From the NCBI GenBank assembly GCA_040394635.1, contig JBEBRW010000011.1, positions 49,625 to 113,624 on the forward strand: DNA of 64,000 nucleotides, read 5' to 3'. The notes beneath the pieces are model-generated. The model did no database searches and was not told where the DNA came from. It saw only the letters and a list, made by a program, of their open reading frames with translations. Shown in pieces: positions 8,886 through 17,511 of the stretch. The translations under genes and the position numbers were made by a program. This stretch comes from UBA5239 sp040394635. Lineage in GTDB: Bacteria > Verrucomicrobiota > Lentisphaeria > Victivallales > Victivallaceae. The first letter of the stretch is position 1; each line of letters opens with the position of its first letter.

Positions 8886-9923
8886 TCAGCGTTGATTCAG
8901 ACGGTGAATGTTCTGGACGTTTTCGGCGTTCATACCGGCGGCGGCCAGGAATTCCGCGATCAAATCGCTCTTGGCGCTGCAGTACTGGTCCACGTCATCC
9001 GGAAATTGTTGCGCCAGGGATTTTTTCAAATCGCCGTAGCGCTTGACGGCTTCCGGATGACTGAGCAGGTAATCACGCAGCAATAGGTGATTATTCAGGG
9101 CTTCGCAGCCCTGGCGGCAAACATAGAAATTATGCGGGAATTTCAGGCGCAAGGTTTGGGTAAACATTTCACGTCCAATCAAGCCATAGTCGCCGATGTG
9201 GTAAAAGCCGAGCTTTTGCAGAGCATCTTTGAGCTCGTCAAAGCGATTCCAGTCGGGCAGGATCAGGTCGGCATCGATCACCGGCTTGGCAGCCAAACCC
9301 GGCACGGAGGTACTGCCGACATGCTCCAGCCTCAGGCCCAACGGAGCCACCAGGTGATTCAGTTCACTGAATTGTTCCGTCCAAGCCGGTTGATAATCCG
9401 TTACGGTCACCAGAGGGTTGCGTTTGTAGTAGATGACATGGGGCATATCCACATTATAATAATGTTTGACGAACTGTCCGTTGATCCGCATGTCGAGACG
9501 CTCGGCCACCCGGCGCGACGGCCCGTTATTATCCCGGATGATGCAGACCACCCGGTGCAATTTAAGCATATTGAAGGCGTAATCCATGCATCCGGCTGCC
9601 GCTTCGGTGGCAAAACCTTTGTGCCAATGTTTCCGCTTGAAAAGGTAACCGATCTCGACCTCCTGCCCTGCCCCGGTTTCCTGCATAGTCAGGCCGCATT
9701 GGCCCACCAATTCGCCGCTGCCGCGCTCGATCACCGCCCACAGTCCGAAGCCGTGTTCCCGGTAACGCTGCAGCTGGCGATCCAGCCACCCCCTCACCTC
9801 TTCATCACTGAACGCGTGTTCATAGGCATACATGGCCTGTTCGTCCTGCAGGATTTCGGCAATATCGGCGTAGTCGTCCAAGGTCATTTCGCGTAAATCG
9901 AGTCGCTTGGTACTTATGATCAT
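8886..9923 (-). CDS. Fusion of GNAT N-acetyltransferase and GrpB-family protein
   Basis: Starting at ATG 9923 (AAGGA upstream, ATGA overlap with the glycosyltransferase stop) the protein has 345 residues. Residues 1-170 are a RimJ/RimL-type GNAT domain: TKRLDLREMTLDDY, VEIGYLFKRKHWHKGFATEA (acetyl-CoA loop) and a DNNGPSRRVAERL helix. Residues 180-340 are a GrpB (UPF0157) domain, a nucleotidyltransferase-like fold, with HVGSTSVPGLAAKPVIDADL as its signature. Both domains look complete. GrpB proteins are poorly characterised, and fusion partners include acetyltransferases and kinases. It is the last gene of a minus-strand run after a glycosyltransferase. Confidence 0.85.
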   Translation of the reverse strand: MIISTKRLDLREMTLDDYADIAEILQDEQAMYAYEHAFSDEEVRGWLDRQLQRYREHGFGLWAVIERGSGELVGQCGLTMQETGAGQEVEIGYLFKRKHWHKGFATEAAAGCMDYAFNMLKLHRVVCIIRDNNGPSRRVAERLDMRINGQFVKHYYNVDMPHVIYYKRNPLVTVTDYQPAWTEQFSELNHLVAPLGLRLEHVGSTSVPGLAAKPVIDADLILPDWNRFDELKDALQKLGFYHIGDYGLIGREMFTQTLRLKFPHNFYVCRQGCEALNNHLLLRDYLLSHPEAVKRYGDLKKSLAQQFPDDVDQYCSAKSDLIAEFLAAAGMNAENVQNIHRLNQR

Positions 9924-11020
9924 AAAAGCAGTTCCTTTATCAATTGATATTGTTTTTGCACGCACTGGGCCGCGTCGTAATTCATCAAGATATCCTGCCG
10001 GGCTTGTTTCCGCAGGCTGACCAGCTCGCTTTTTTGTTCCAATGTCCGGATCACAGCAGCGGCAATCGCGCCGCTGTCCAGTTCACAGCTCAATCCGTTG
10101 TGACCGTCTTTCAGGACTTCCGAAACCGACTCGCCACTACTGCCGAGAATCAGGCAACCGCAACTCATGGCGTTCAGCAGCGACCAAGACAGCACAAACT
10201 TCTTGCTCAAATAGACATGCAGCGAGGAAACCTGCAGGAGTTTGACAAAATACTCTTCCGGCAATTTGTTACAGAAAATCACCCGGTCCTCGGGCAATTT
10301 CAGTTCTTCATTCAAGGTCTGCCGCCAGCTTTTGCCACCGGGCGGCTGGGCGCCGTAACAGACCCGGTCTTCACCGGCGATCAGGATTTTCGCCTGCGGC
10401 CGGGCCGCCAGAACCGCCGGGAGCGCCCGCATGAACTCGGGGAAACCGCGAATAGGCTCCTGCCCCCTCGCCGCGTAAGTGACAATCTCGTCAGTGGCCG
10501 AATAATTGCGCCCGAAAAAAGTGAATACCGCATTGGGAACCGGTTTATAAAAAGCGGTATCGACGCCCTCATGAATCACCCGGATTTTACCTTGAAACTG
10601 CTTGGGAAAACGGGACTTCTGCCATTCGGTCGGAACCATGGCGCAGGTGCACTTTTTCAACGATTCCTCAATGGTGAGATTCCTGGGATTTCCTGTATGG
10701 TAGTACCACTCCGGATAAGAGAGGAATTTCGCCGCCGGGAATACGTTCAACAGATGCAGATCCCCTCCCCAGCCGGAATGACTGACGACCAAATCGGGAG
10801 AATAGCCCCGCTGTTTGAGCTCAAGCAAAACCGCAGTTACGCTTTCGGTCCGTGTCCGGCCGGGGGCATAACTGCGGTGTATTTCAACTCCCGGGTAATT
10901 GACCGGGAGCGCTTCAGTAATAAAATCGACTTTGAGCTCCGGCTGACCTGCACAAAACTTCAGCAGGTGCCGGAACTGGCCCGGAAAATTCGGGTGTATG
11001 AACAGAATTTTCCGGGGCAT
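9920..11020 (-). CDS. Glycosyltransferase family 4 (GT-B fold)
   Basis: The 366-residue protein has the two-Rossmann layout of GT4 enzymes. The N-terminal acceptor domain (KILFIHPNFPGQFRHLL, residues 4-20) resembles the D-inositol-3-phosphate glycosyltransferase-like group, and VIHEGVDTAFYKP (near 148-160) marks the domain linker. The donor domain (about 170-360) has ILIAGEDRVCYG and the closing E-rich loop LGSSGESVSEVLKDGHNGL, where glutamates bind the sugar nucleotide. It probably adds a sugar to an envelope glycan or glycolipid. It begins 4 bases after the trpB stop and overlaps the next gene by 4 bases. Confidence 0.85.
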   Translation of the reverse strand: MPRKILFIHPNFPGQFRHLLKFCAGQPELKVDFITEALPVNYPGVEIHRSYAPGRTRTESVTAVLLELKQRGYSPDLVVSHSGWGGDLHLLNVFPAAKFLSYPEWYYHTGNPRNLTIEESLKKCTCAMVPTEWQKSRFPKQFQGKIRVIHEGVDTAFYKPVPNAVFTFFGRNYSATDEIVTYAARGQEPIRGFPEFMRALPAVLAARPQAKILIAGEDRVCYGAQPPGGKSWRQTLNEELKLPEDRVIFCNKLPEEYFVKLLQVSSLHVYLSKKFVLSWSLLNAMSCGCLILGSSGESVSEVLKDGHNGLSCELDSGAIAAAVIRTLEQKSELVSLRKQARQDILMNYDAAQCVQKQYQLIKELLL

Positions 11021-11023
11021 GCA

Positions 11024-12250
11024 TTAATCTCCGGGGAAACCGTAGGTGTCGCCGTAACCGTAGTGTTCGATCACGTAATCGACATCCTTGTCGCCGCGTC
11101 CGCTCAGGTTCACCAGGATTGCCCCGGTGTGCATTTCGCGGGCGCGCTTCATGGCATAAGCCACGGCGTGGGAGCTTTCCAGAGCCGGGATGATGCCTTC
11201 GTAACGCGAAAGTTTGAAGAACGCATCGACCGCTTCGGCGTCGGTGGCGGTGACGTAGTTCACGCGTCCGGCATCGCGCCAGAAGGCGTGTTCCGGGCCG
11301 ACGCTCGGGTAGTCGAGGCCGCTGGCGATGGAGTAAACCGGGGCCGCCGAGCCGTCTTCATTTTGCAGCAGGATACTTTCGAAACCATGCAGAGTGCCTT
11401 TTTTGCCGAAGCTCATGCTGGCGGCATGCTCACCGAGCGTCGTGCCGGTGCCGAGCGGCTCCACGCCGCAGATTTCCACCGGATCTTCGAGGAACGCCGA
11501 GAACATTCCGACCGAGTTGCTGCCGCCGCCGACGCAGGCGCAGACCATATCCGGCATGATGCCGGTCATGGCGAGGAACTGCTCGCGGGCTTCCTGCCCC
11601 ACGCACATCTGGAAGTCGCGCACCATCATCGGGAACGGATGCGGGCCGACCGCGGAACCGATGCAGTAGATCGAATCTTTGTAGGACTTCAGGTAAGCTT
11701 CAAAAGCCGAATCCACGGCTTCCTTCAGGGTCTTCAAGCCGAAGGAGACCGGCACCACCTTGGCGCCGAGAATGCGCATGCGGGCCACGTTCGGGGCTTG
11801 TTTGACGATATCGACTTCGCCCATATGGATTTCGCACTCGAGGCCGAAGTATGCGGCCGCGGTCGCCAGCGCCACGCCGTGCTGCCCTGCCCCGGTTTCG
11901 GCGATCAGTTTCTTCTTGCCCATGAATTTGGCCAGGAGCCCCTCGCCCATGCAGTGGTTGAGCTTGTGGGCGCCGGTATGGTTCAGATCCTCGCGCTTCA
12001 GATAAATCTGGGCGGAACCGAGCTTACGGGAGAGACGTTCGCAGTGGTAAACCGGAGTCGGGCGCCCCTGGAATTCCCGGCGGATGCGGCGCAGTTCACT
12101 GATGAACTGGGCGCTGTGGCAGATGGCGTTGTAAGCATCGGCAATCTCGTGGAACACCGATACAAGTTCATCCGGTACGATGATACCGCCGTATTCACCG
12201 AAATAACCTTCCCGGTTCGGATACTGGCGGAAATAAGTTTTGAAGTCCAT
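11024..12250 (-). CDS. trpB: Tryptophan synthase beta chain
   Basis: A 408-residue fold-type II PLP enzyme that joins indole and serine to make tryptophan. REDLNHTGAHKLNH carries the PLP lysine, ETGAGQHGVA the catalytic glutamate, CVGGGSNSVG the phosphate cup and LSGRGDKDVDYV the C-terminal serine. All key residues are present and the length is normal. HKLNH replaces the common HKINN. No trpA, trpC or other trp gene lies nearby; instead a membrane protein precedes and a glycosyltransferase follows. AAGGAG sits 9 bases before the ATG. It is most likely a true TrpB, with trpA elsewhere, although a stand-alone serine/indole role is possible. Confidence 0.92.
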   Translation of the reverse strand: MDFKTYFRQYPNREGYFGEYGGIIVPDELVSVFHEIADAYNAICHSAQFISELRRIRREFQGRPTPVYHCERLSRKLGSAQIYLKREDLNHTGAHKLNHCMGEGLLAKFMGKKKLIAETGAGQHGVALATAAAYFGLECEIHMGEVDIVKQAPNVARMRILGAKVVPVSFGLKTLKEAVDSAFEAYLKSYKDSIYCIGSAVGPHPFPMMVRDFQMCVGQEAREQFLAMTGIMPDMVCACVGGGSNSVGMFSAFLEDPVEICGVEPLGTGTTLGEHAASMSFGKKGTLHGFESILLQNEDGSAAPVYSIASGLDYPSVGPEHAFWRDAGRVNYVTATDAEAVDAFFKLSRYEGIIPALESSHAVAYAMKRAREMHTGAILVNLSGRGDKDVDYVIEHYGYGDTYGFPGD

Positions 12251-12312
12251 AGGTTTATTCTCCTTATTAAAATAATCTCTTAAAATAGTTCAAATATGCA
12301 AATTTGCAACAA

Positions 12313-12915
12313 TCAGTTCTGCTTTTTCAGCTCATATTTGCGGTGTTGGCTCTCCAGATTGCTGGCCGGGGGCTCGACGATGATTACCTTTTCCGGCGGC
12401 GGCTCGAGTTCCTCGAGGTGCTTGTGCAGCGGCTGGAATCCTCCCCGGTCCCACAGAAAAAGCATCAGGAAATAAAACAACTGGGCAATCCCCCACCCCG
12501 CGATCAACAGCATGAAATTGCAGCAGATCTGGACCCAGCGTGAGCCGAAGGCACGGAGAATAGCGAACCGGACGATTGCCCAGATCGCCGCCAGTGTCAG
12601 GAAATCGATGATTCCCAGTCCGATTGCTGGATTAGTTTCCGCAACGAAGCGAACGAACGACGAGCCGTCCAGTCCGAAAATGATGTTGAATATGCTGATG
12701 AGCGCCAGCACCGGATACCCCAGAAATACCAGGAACCACAATGGAAATCCGTGCATGGTCGGCTCGCCGATCTCATACGGTTTGTCGAAACAGACCAGCG
12801 CCGAGCAGATGATCAGCAGCCCGGTCAGCAGGCAAATCCAATCCCAGGAACGGCGCGCACGCTTCTTCGAGGCCGGCGAATCTTTGAACGGATATAAGTT
12901 GAAAATCTTGTACAT
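12313..12915 (-). CDS. Hypothetical membrane protein with four helices
   Basis: Starting at ATG 12915 with GAGG upstream (a GTG at 12927 is less likely), the protein has 200 residues. Hydrophobic helices are visible at about 26-42, 61-82, 100-122 and 132-153, followed by a charged, proline- and glutamate-rich cytoplasmic tail (HLEELEPPPEKVIIVEPP). I do not recognise the family. The gene begins just past the corA stop and ends 62 bases before trpB, so it probably belongs to the same transcript as corA. Confidence 0.7.
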   Translation of the reverse strand: MYKIFNLYPFKDSPASKKRARRSWDWICLLTGLLIICSALVCFDKPYEIGEPTMHGFPLWFLVFLGYPVLALISIFNIIFGLDGSSFVRFVAETNPAIGLGIIDFLTLAAIWAIVRFAILRAFGSRWVQICCNFMLLIAGWGIAQLFYFLMLFLWDRGGFQPLHKHLEELEPPPEKVIIVEPPASNLESQHRKYELKKQN

Positions 12916-12923
12916 GCCTGACC

Positions 12924-13874
12924 TCACTTATCTCGTTTCTGTTCGCCAAGGCCAACCCGTTTGACCATGAGATAGGTGACATAGCCGATGGCCGCCATCA
13001 CCAGCACCAGCGCGCTGTAAGCGTGCGGCCACCAGACATGGCTGGTCATCATGGAATATTCGGACATGCCGCCGAGCCCGGTGATCACGTTCAACGGCAT
13101 GAACACGATGTTGATGATCGCCAGTTGTTTCATGACAGTGGACAGGTTATTGTTCAGCACGCCCACGCGGGCGTCGGACATGCCAATCAGAATGTTGGAG
13201 TAAATCTGGGCGAGGTTGTTGCACTGTTTGTTTTCAACGGTGATATCATCGAGAAAATCCTCTTCATCCTCGGTGAAACCGAGTTTGCGGGAGTCGTTTT
13301 TGAGTTTCTGCATCAGCACCTGGTTGCCGCTGATGGCGCTCTGGTAATACGTCAGGCTCTTCGACAGCGTGAACATGCCGACCAGCGAACGGTTGGTCAC
13401 CGAATGCTCGATTTTGGCCTCAACTTCATCGGAAATCGAGCGGATCACCCGCATGTGCTCCAGGAAATGATGGGTCGAGTGATAGAGCAGGCGCAGCAGT
13501 ACCCCGGCGGCGGAATTGCCTCGCAGCGGCATTTTGCCGTGTTCGAAGAGGTAGGTCGGCTCCGCCTGCAGGATGATGGTCCGGTCCTTGAAGAGAAACA
13601 CGCCGAAGGAGGAAACCCGGAAATCCAGATTTTTATCCCCTTTATAGTTGCGGGGCTGTTTCATGATGACCGCGATGTGATTGTCTTCGTACTCGATTCG
13701 GGAGATTTCGTCTTCGTCCAGCGCCGAGTGAAAAGTGTGTTCATCGATGCCGCACTCTCTCACCAGATAATTCTTATCCTCCTCGTCGGGAGTGGTGTAG
13801 ACCTGGATGCGGCCAAGTCTCTCCGTCGGACACTCGACGACCCGTCCATCAATGATATCGTAACTTACGAGCAT
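12924..13874 (-). CDS. CorA-family divalent cation transporter with GMS in place of GMN
   Basis: A 316-residue CorA-type channel: a large cytoplasmic alpha/beta domain (about 1-240), a long stalk helix, and two membrane helices at the C-terminus (about 250-266 and 286-305). The loop between them reads GGMSEYSMMT, so the Gly-Met-Asn selectivity motif is Gly-Met-Ser at 269-271. Groups of CorA relatives with such loops are known, and they may differ in ion preference. AAGGA precedes the ATG by 9 bases. The upstream non-coding region contains a strongly structured block (13911-14026) that could be its leader if transcribed on this strand. Confidence 0.85.
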   Translation of the reverse strand: MLVSYDIIDGRVVECPTERLGRIQVYTTPDEEDKNYLVRECGIDEHTFHSALDEDEISRIEYEDNHIAVIMKQPRNYKGDKNLDFRVSSFGVFLFKDRTIILQAEPTYLFEHGKMPLRGNSAAGVLLRLLYHSTHHFLEHMRVIRSISDEVEAKIEHSVTNRSLVGMFTLSKSLTYYQSAISGNQVLMQKLKNDSRKLGFTEDEEDFLDDITVENKQCNNLAQIYSNILIGMSDARVGVLNNNLSTVMKQLAIINIVFMPLNVITGLGGMSEYSMMTSHVWWPHAYSALVLVMAAIGYVTYLMVKRVGLGEQKRDK

Positions 13875-14285
13875 ATAGTTGTTCCTTGTCCTGATTGATT
13901 AAAGTTTCAAGACACCTGGGGGGAACGATCGTTACGCGTGGAGCTGGGTATGCCTGGTCATCCTCAATCAGCTGAAAAGCAGAGGTTCGACCGGCCGGCA
14001 ACCCCACGCCATCGCGGTCCAGGGTCGTCGTTCTGTTGTTCTTTCTGCTTCTTTTTCATAGTTCCACTGTTTGGGTTCAGTTAATATTAATGGAGCTGAC
14101 CTATTTTTTAAACATACCAGTAATCGTTACTTTTTCAAGTACAGTTATGGAAAAAGGAAAAATAAAATTTCATTAAGAGTGATAAATCACGAACTTTCAA
14201 TGATTTTCGCTTGACTTTTGGGTGATTTCGTGGCATTTTTCCCAAATCGCAAATTACCCGAACTTTAATCAAAAGAAATTGCCTG
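13875..14285. other. Non-coding region between corA and the GH106-like gene
   Basis: A gap of about 410 bases between two divergently oriented genes. A GC-rich, self-complementary block at 13911-14026 stands out from AT-rich flanks; the rest (14050-14285) is AT-rich and likely carries the promoters. No supportable coding gene. Confidence 0.6.
13911..14026. ncRNA. Candidate structured RNA of unknown class
   Basis: Nested pairings close one on another: GACaCCTGG (13911-13919) with CCAGGGTC (14019-14026), CGAT (13926-13929) with ATCG (14011-14014), GCGTGG (13936-13941) with CCACGC (14004-14009). Inside are AGCTG (13942-13946) with CAGCT (13969-13973), or alternatively GCT-GAAA-AGC at 13971-13980, and GGTT (13984-13987) with AACC (14000-14003). 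A T-rich stretch follows on the plus strand. It could be an independent RNA on either strand or a leader of corA on the minus strand. I could not match it to SRP RNA, tmRNA, 6S, TPP, cobalamin or Mg riboswitches. Confidence 0.45.
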
Positions 14286-17200
14286 ATGAATATTTTTGAA
14301 CTTGCATTGAATCCTGCCAAGGATTACCGGCCGGTTCCCTTCTGGAGCTGGAACGACAAATTGGAAATGGATGAGCTCTCGCGTCAGATTCACCTGATGC
14401 GCGAGGCCGGGCACGGCGGTTTTTTCATGCACGCCCGCGGCGGACTGCTCACCGAGTATATCGGCAAGGAGTGGTTCGACCTCACCAAGGGCTGTATCGA
14501 GGATGCCAAACGCGAGGACATGAACGCCTGGGCCTATGACGAAAGCGGCTGGCCAAGCGGCTTCGGCAACGGCATCGTCAACGGACTCGGCCTCAAGTAC
14601 CAGCAGAAGTACCTGCGCTGCAAGGAAATCAGCGGCAAGGACGTGGCGGACATCGCCAACTTCATCGCGGTCTACACGCAGGACGGCAAGCGGATCGACA
14701 AGGATACCGCTTCCGCCATCGATACCGTGCTGGTCTGTTACTTTGACGTCAATCCGTATTATGTCGACACCCTCGACCGCGAGGTCACGCTCAAGTTCAT
14801 CGAGGCCATTTACCAGAAATATTACGATTCACTGAGCGAAAATGAACGCAAGGGCATGAAGGGATTCTTCACCGACGAGCCCCAGATCTCGCGCAACGGC
14901 ATTCCGTGGTCCTTCATTTACGAGCGCGAATACAGTGCGGAGTTCGGCTCCAGCCTGATCGATCTCCTGCCCGAGCTCTTCCTCGAAACCGGCTGCTACC
15001 GCAAAACCCGCTATCGCTTCTGGCGCCTGACCACCCGGTTATTCATGAACAACTTCCTCAAAACCATTTATGACTGGTGCAATGAGCGCGGCTGGGATCT
15101 CACCGGCCACATGGTGCTCGAGGACAACTACTTCTGGCAGATCACCAGCAATGGCTCGGTCATGCCGCATTATCAGTATTACACGATCCCGGGCATGGAT
15201 GCGCTCGGCCGTCATTTCACCTCGCTGGTCACCCCCAAGCAGCTGGAAAGTGTGGCCGCGCAGACCGGCAAGAAGCAGGTGCTCTCCGAAACCTTCGCAC
15301 TCTGCGGCTGGGCGGTGACGTTTGCCGACCTGAAATGGCTCTATCAGTGGCAGCTGGTCCACGGCATCAATCTGCTCTGCCAGCATCTGGAGGGGTACTC
15401 CCTGCGCGGCATCCGCAAGCGTGACTACCCGGCGTCGCTCTTTATCCATCAGCCGTGGTGGCCGGAGTATCACCGCTTCAACGACTATGTTTCCCGCCTC
15501 GGCGTGCTGCTGGCGGAGAGCGCCCCCTGTGTTGATACCCTGATCATTCACGGCGTGACCACCGCTCATCTGCTGTTCAACCGCGACCATGCGGCGAGCC
15601 GGCAGCCGATGGACGATATCATCGATATGTACTCCAAGGCGTTTGAGGGGCTGAGCCAAAAACTGGTCGACGCCCACATCGGACACCATTATGGCGACGA
15701 AACCCTGATGGAGCAGCATGGCTGTGTCGAAGGCGCCAAGCTGCGCATCGGTCGGCACTCCTACTCCGTCGTGGTCCTGCCCAAGCTGATGAACCTCTCC
15801 TCGCGCCAGGTGACGATGCTGGAAGAGTTCGCCAACAACGGCGGCGTCATCCTCGGCGAGCGCAACGATTTCCACTCCGAGTTTTACGTCGATGGCGAGC
15901 TTGCCCGCAACCTGCCGCTGCTCAAACAGGTGAAATTCCTCGATTCCGCCGCCGAAGTTGCCGCCGAACTGGCGAACTATTGCGAAGCCGTCAGCATTAC
16001 CGAGCCCGGCACCTCGAAACAGGTCGCCGCGATCAACGCCGCCCATCGCTCCCTGGCCAATTTCGACGGCAAACCGGCCGAGCTCTATTACCTGGTCAAC
16101 ACCGACCGCTTCAAAGGCTTTGATACCGAGATCGTTATCGAGGCTGCCGGGGTCGAGTGCTACAACCCGGCCACCGGCGCTGTCGAGCCCGTTTTCTACG
16201 ACAAGGCAAACGGCAAATGCCGTATTCCGTTCCGCTTCGCACCGGTCGGCGACCTGGTGCTGCTGGCCCGCAATCACGAAGTCGCGTCCGCCGCCGCCCC
16301 TGCCCCCGCCGGCAAAGCCATCCAGCTCAAACCGGACTTTGCAGTCAAGGATTGCAGTGAAAATATCCTGACGCTGGACATGTGCTCCTGCGTGGCCGAC
16401 GGCAAGAAAATGTTCGATCGCGAATACATCCTGACCATTCAGAATGCCCTGCTCAAGCTGGAACGTGAGGCGGATGTTGAGCTCGGGTTTGAGTTTGAAG
16501 TCGATTCGGCATATGCACTGGGCCAGCCGCTTGAACTGCTGATCGAGCACCCGGAGTATTACGAAATCAGCCTGAACGGCAAAGCCATATCGAACAAGTC
16601 AAGCGGCTTCTTCGCCGACAAGGCTTTTGAGCGGATCGACATCGGCGGGGCCGTTGCCGCCGGCCGGAATTCGCTGGTGCTGAAGACTCATTTCTACCAG
16701 AAACCCGAGACCTACCAGAGCATCCGGGCCGCCAGGCACTTCGAGGGCGAACGCAACAAACTGTCGTTCCACAGCGAAGTCGAGGCCGTCTACCTCTGCG
16801 GTAAATTCGGCGTCAAGACTCCGGGCAAGTTCACGGATCTGGAGCGCAACGGCGTGCGTTACTGCGGCGCGTTCGTGCTCACGGCCCTGCCCTCGCAGGT
16901 CAATGGCGGGAACATCGAGCAGTCCGGCTTCCCGTTCTTCGCCGGCAAGATTACACTGGAACAGGACTTCGAAGTCGCCAACCCGGCGGGCAATGAAATC
17001 AGCTTCGCCAATCTCTATGCGAATGTGGCGGATGTCAAGGTCAACGGCAAACCGCTTGCCGCCATCATCTACCCGGATTACAAGGCCGCGATTCCCGCAG
17101 ACCTGCTGAAGCCGGGCGTCAACAAGCTGGAAGTCACCCTGACCAATTCCCTGCGCAACATGCTCGGGCCGTTCCATCTGGAAGACGGCGAGAGCTTTGC

Positions 17201-17306
17201 TGTCGGTCCGGCCTCGTTCTACAAGGATGCGGACGGCGTCTACCCGCCCTGGCACAAACAGGTCTGGAACACCGATTACTGCTTCCTGCGTTTCGGTTTG
17301 AACTGA
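14286..17306 (+). CDS. Large glycoside hydrolase, GH106 (alpha-L-rhamnosidase)-like
   Basis: A 1006-residue protein without signal peptide. The N-terminal PVPFWSWNDKLEMDELSRQI, GGFFMHARGG and AWAYDESGWPSGFGNG (residues 17-97) are typical of the GH106-like group of large (beta/alpha)8 glycosidases annotated as rhamnosidases. A glutamine-amidotransferase-like region (about 480-600, with VVLPKLMNLSSRQVTMLEEF) and C-terminal galactose-binding-like beta domains (about 720-1000) follow. Many family members are exported; this one appears cytoplasmic. No clear ribosome binding site precedes the ATG. A strong terminator follows, so the gene may be monocistronic. The substrate remains uncertain. Confidence 0.78.
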   Translation: MNIFELALNPAKDYRPVPFWSWNDKLEMDELSRQIHLMREAGHGGFFMHARGGLLTEYIGKEWFDLTKGCIEDAKREDMNAWAYDESGWPSGFGNGIVNGLGLKYQQKYLRCKEISGKDVADIANFIAVYTQDGKRIDKDTASAIDTVLVCYFDVNPYYVDTLDREVTLKFIEAIYQKYYDSLSENERKGMKGFFTDEPQISRNGIPWSFIYEREYSAEFGSSLIDLLPELFLETGCYRKTRYRFWRLTTRLFMNNFLKTIYDWCNERGWDLTGHMVLEDNYFWQITSNGSVMPHYQYYTIPGMDALGRHFTSLVTPKQLESVAAQTGKKQVLSETFALCGWAVTFADLKWLYQWQLVHGINLLCQHLEGYSLRGIRKRDYPASLFIHQPWWPEYHRFNDYVSRLGVLLAESAPCVDTLIIHGVTTAHLLFNRDHAASRQPMDDIIDMYSKAFEGLSQKLVDAHIGHHYGDETLMEQHGCVEGAKLRIGRHSYSVVVLPKLMNLSSRQVTMLEEFANNGGVILGERNDFHSEFYVDGELARNLPLLKQVKFLDSAAEVAAELANYCEAVSITEPGTSKQVAAINAAHRSLANFDGKPAELYYLVNTDRFKGFDTEIVIEAAGVECYNPATGAVEPVFYDKANGKCRIPFRFAPVGDLVLLARNHEVASAAAPAPAGKAIQLKPDFAVKDCSENILTLDMCSCVADGKKMFDREYILTIQNALLKLEREADVELGFEFEVDSAYALGQPLELLIEHPEYYEISLNGKAISNKSSGFFADKAFERIDIGGAVAAGRNSLVLKTHFYQKPETYQSIRAARHFEGERNKLSFHSEVEAVYLCGKFGVKTPGKFTDLERNGVRYCGAFVLTALPSQVNGGNIEQSGFPFFAGKITLEQDFEVANPAGNEISFANLYANVADVKVNGKPLAAIIYPDYKAAIPADLLKPGVNKLEVTLTNSLRNMLGPFHLEDGESFAVGPASFYKDADGVYPPWHKQVWNTDYCFLRFGLN

Positions 17307-17327
17307 ACTGATTAAATCATTCATTCG

Positions 17328-17361
17328 GCGGCTGGTGTTGCATCAGCCGCTGTTTTTTTTT
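17328..17361 (+). terminator. Intrinsic terminator of the GH106-like gene
   Basis: A 10-bp stem, GCGGCTGGTG with CATCAGCCGC including one G-U pair, a 3-base loop, and a run of nine T directly after. It lies 20 bases beyond the stop codon. Confidence 0.9.
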
Positions 17362-17445
17362 GCCCGCAAAATTGATTTTTATTCATTTTTGGCGGAAATC
17401 CACATTTCCTGCAAACTGTTTTCTGTTTTTTCCCGCAGCGGCATA

Positions 17446-17473
17446 TTGATTTCTCTTCATTTTACCGTATAAT
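17446..17473 (+). promoter_or_regulatory. Sigma70-type promoter of the ROK operon
   Basis: TTGATT (17446-17451) and TATAAT (17468-17473) are separated by 16 bases, some 40 bases ahead of the ROK gene start. Confidence 0.7.
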
Positions 17474-17511
17474 ATTTATATGCAAAATGAAATTAATTAA
17501 AATGCACTAAA

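Noticed and set aside
9944..12283. Very long open frame (779 codons) on the plus strand
   Set aside because: It runs antisense to the glycosyltransferase and trpB genes and its translation has no family pattern; the minus-strand proteins are clear.
13984..14003. tRNA or tmRNA T-arm (GGTTCGA)
   Set aside because: The flanking bases do not form a T-stem, and no acceptor or anticodon arm is present.
13911..14026. Coding gene in the structured block (open minus-strand frame, or a 31-codon frame starting MKKKQKEQQ)
   Set aside because: The longer frame has no ATG and the short one no clear ribosome binding site; nested helices explain the sequence better.
15039..16550. Long minus-strand frame inside the GH106-like gene
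   Set aside because: Antisense shadow with no start site or domain.
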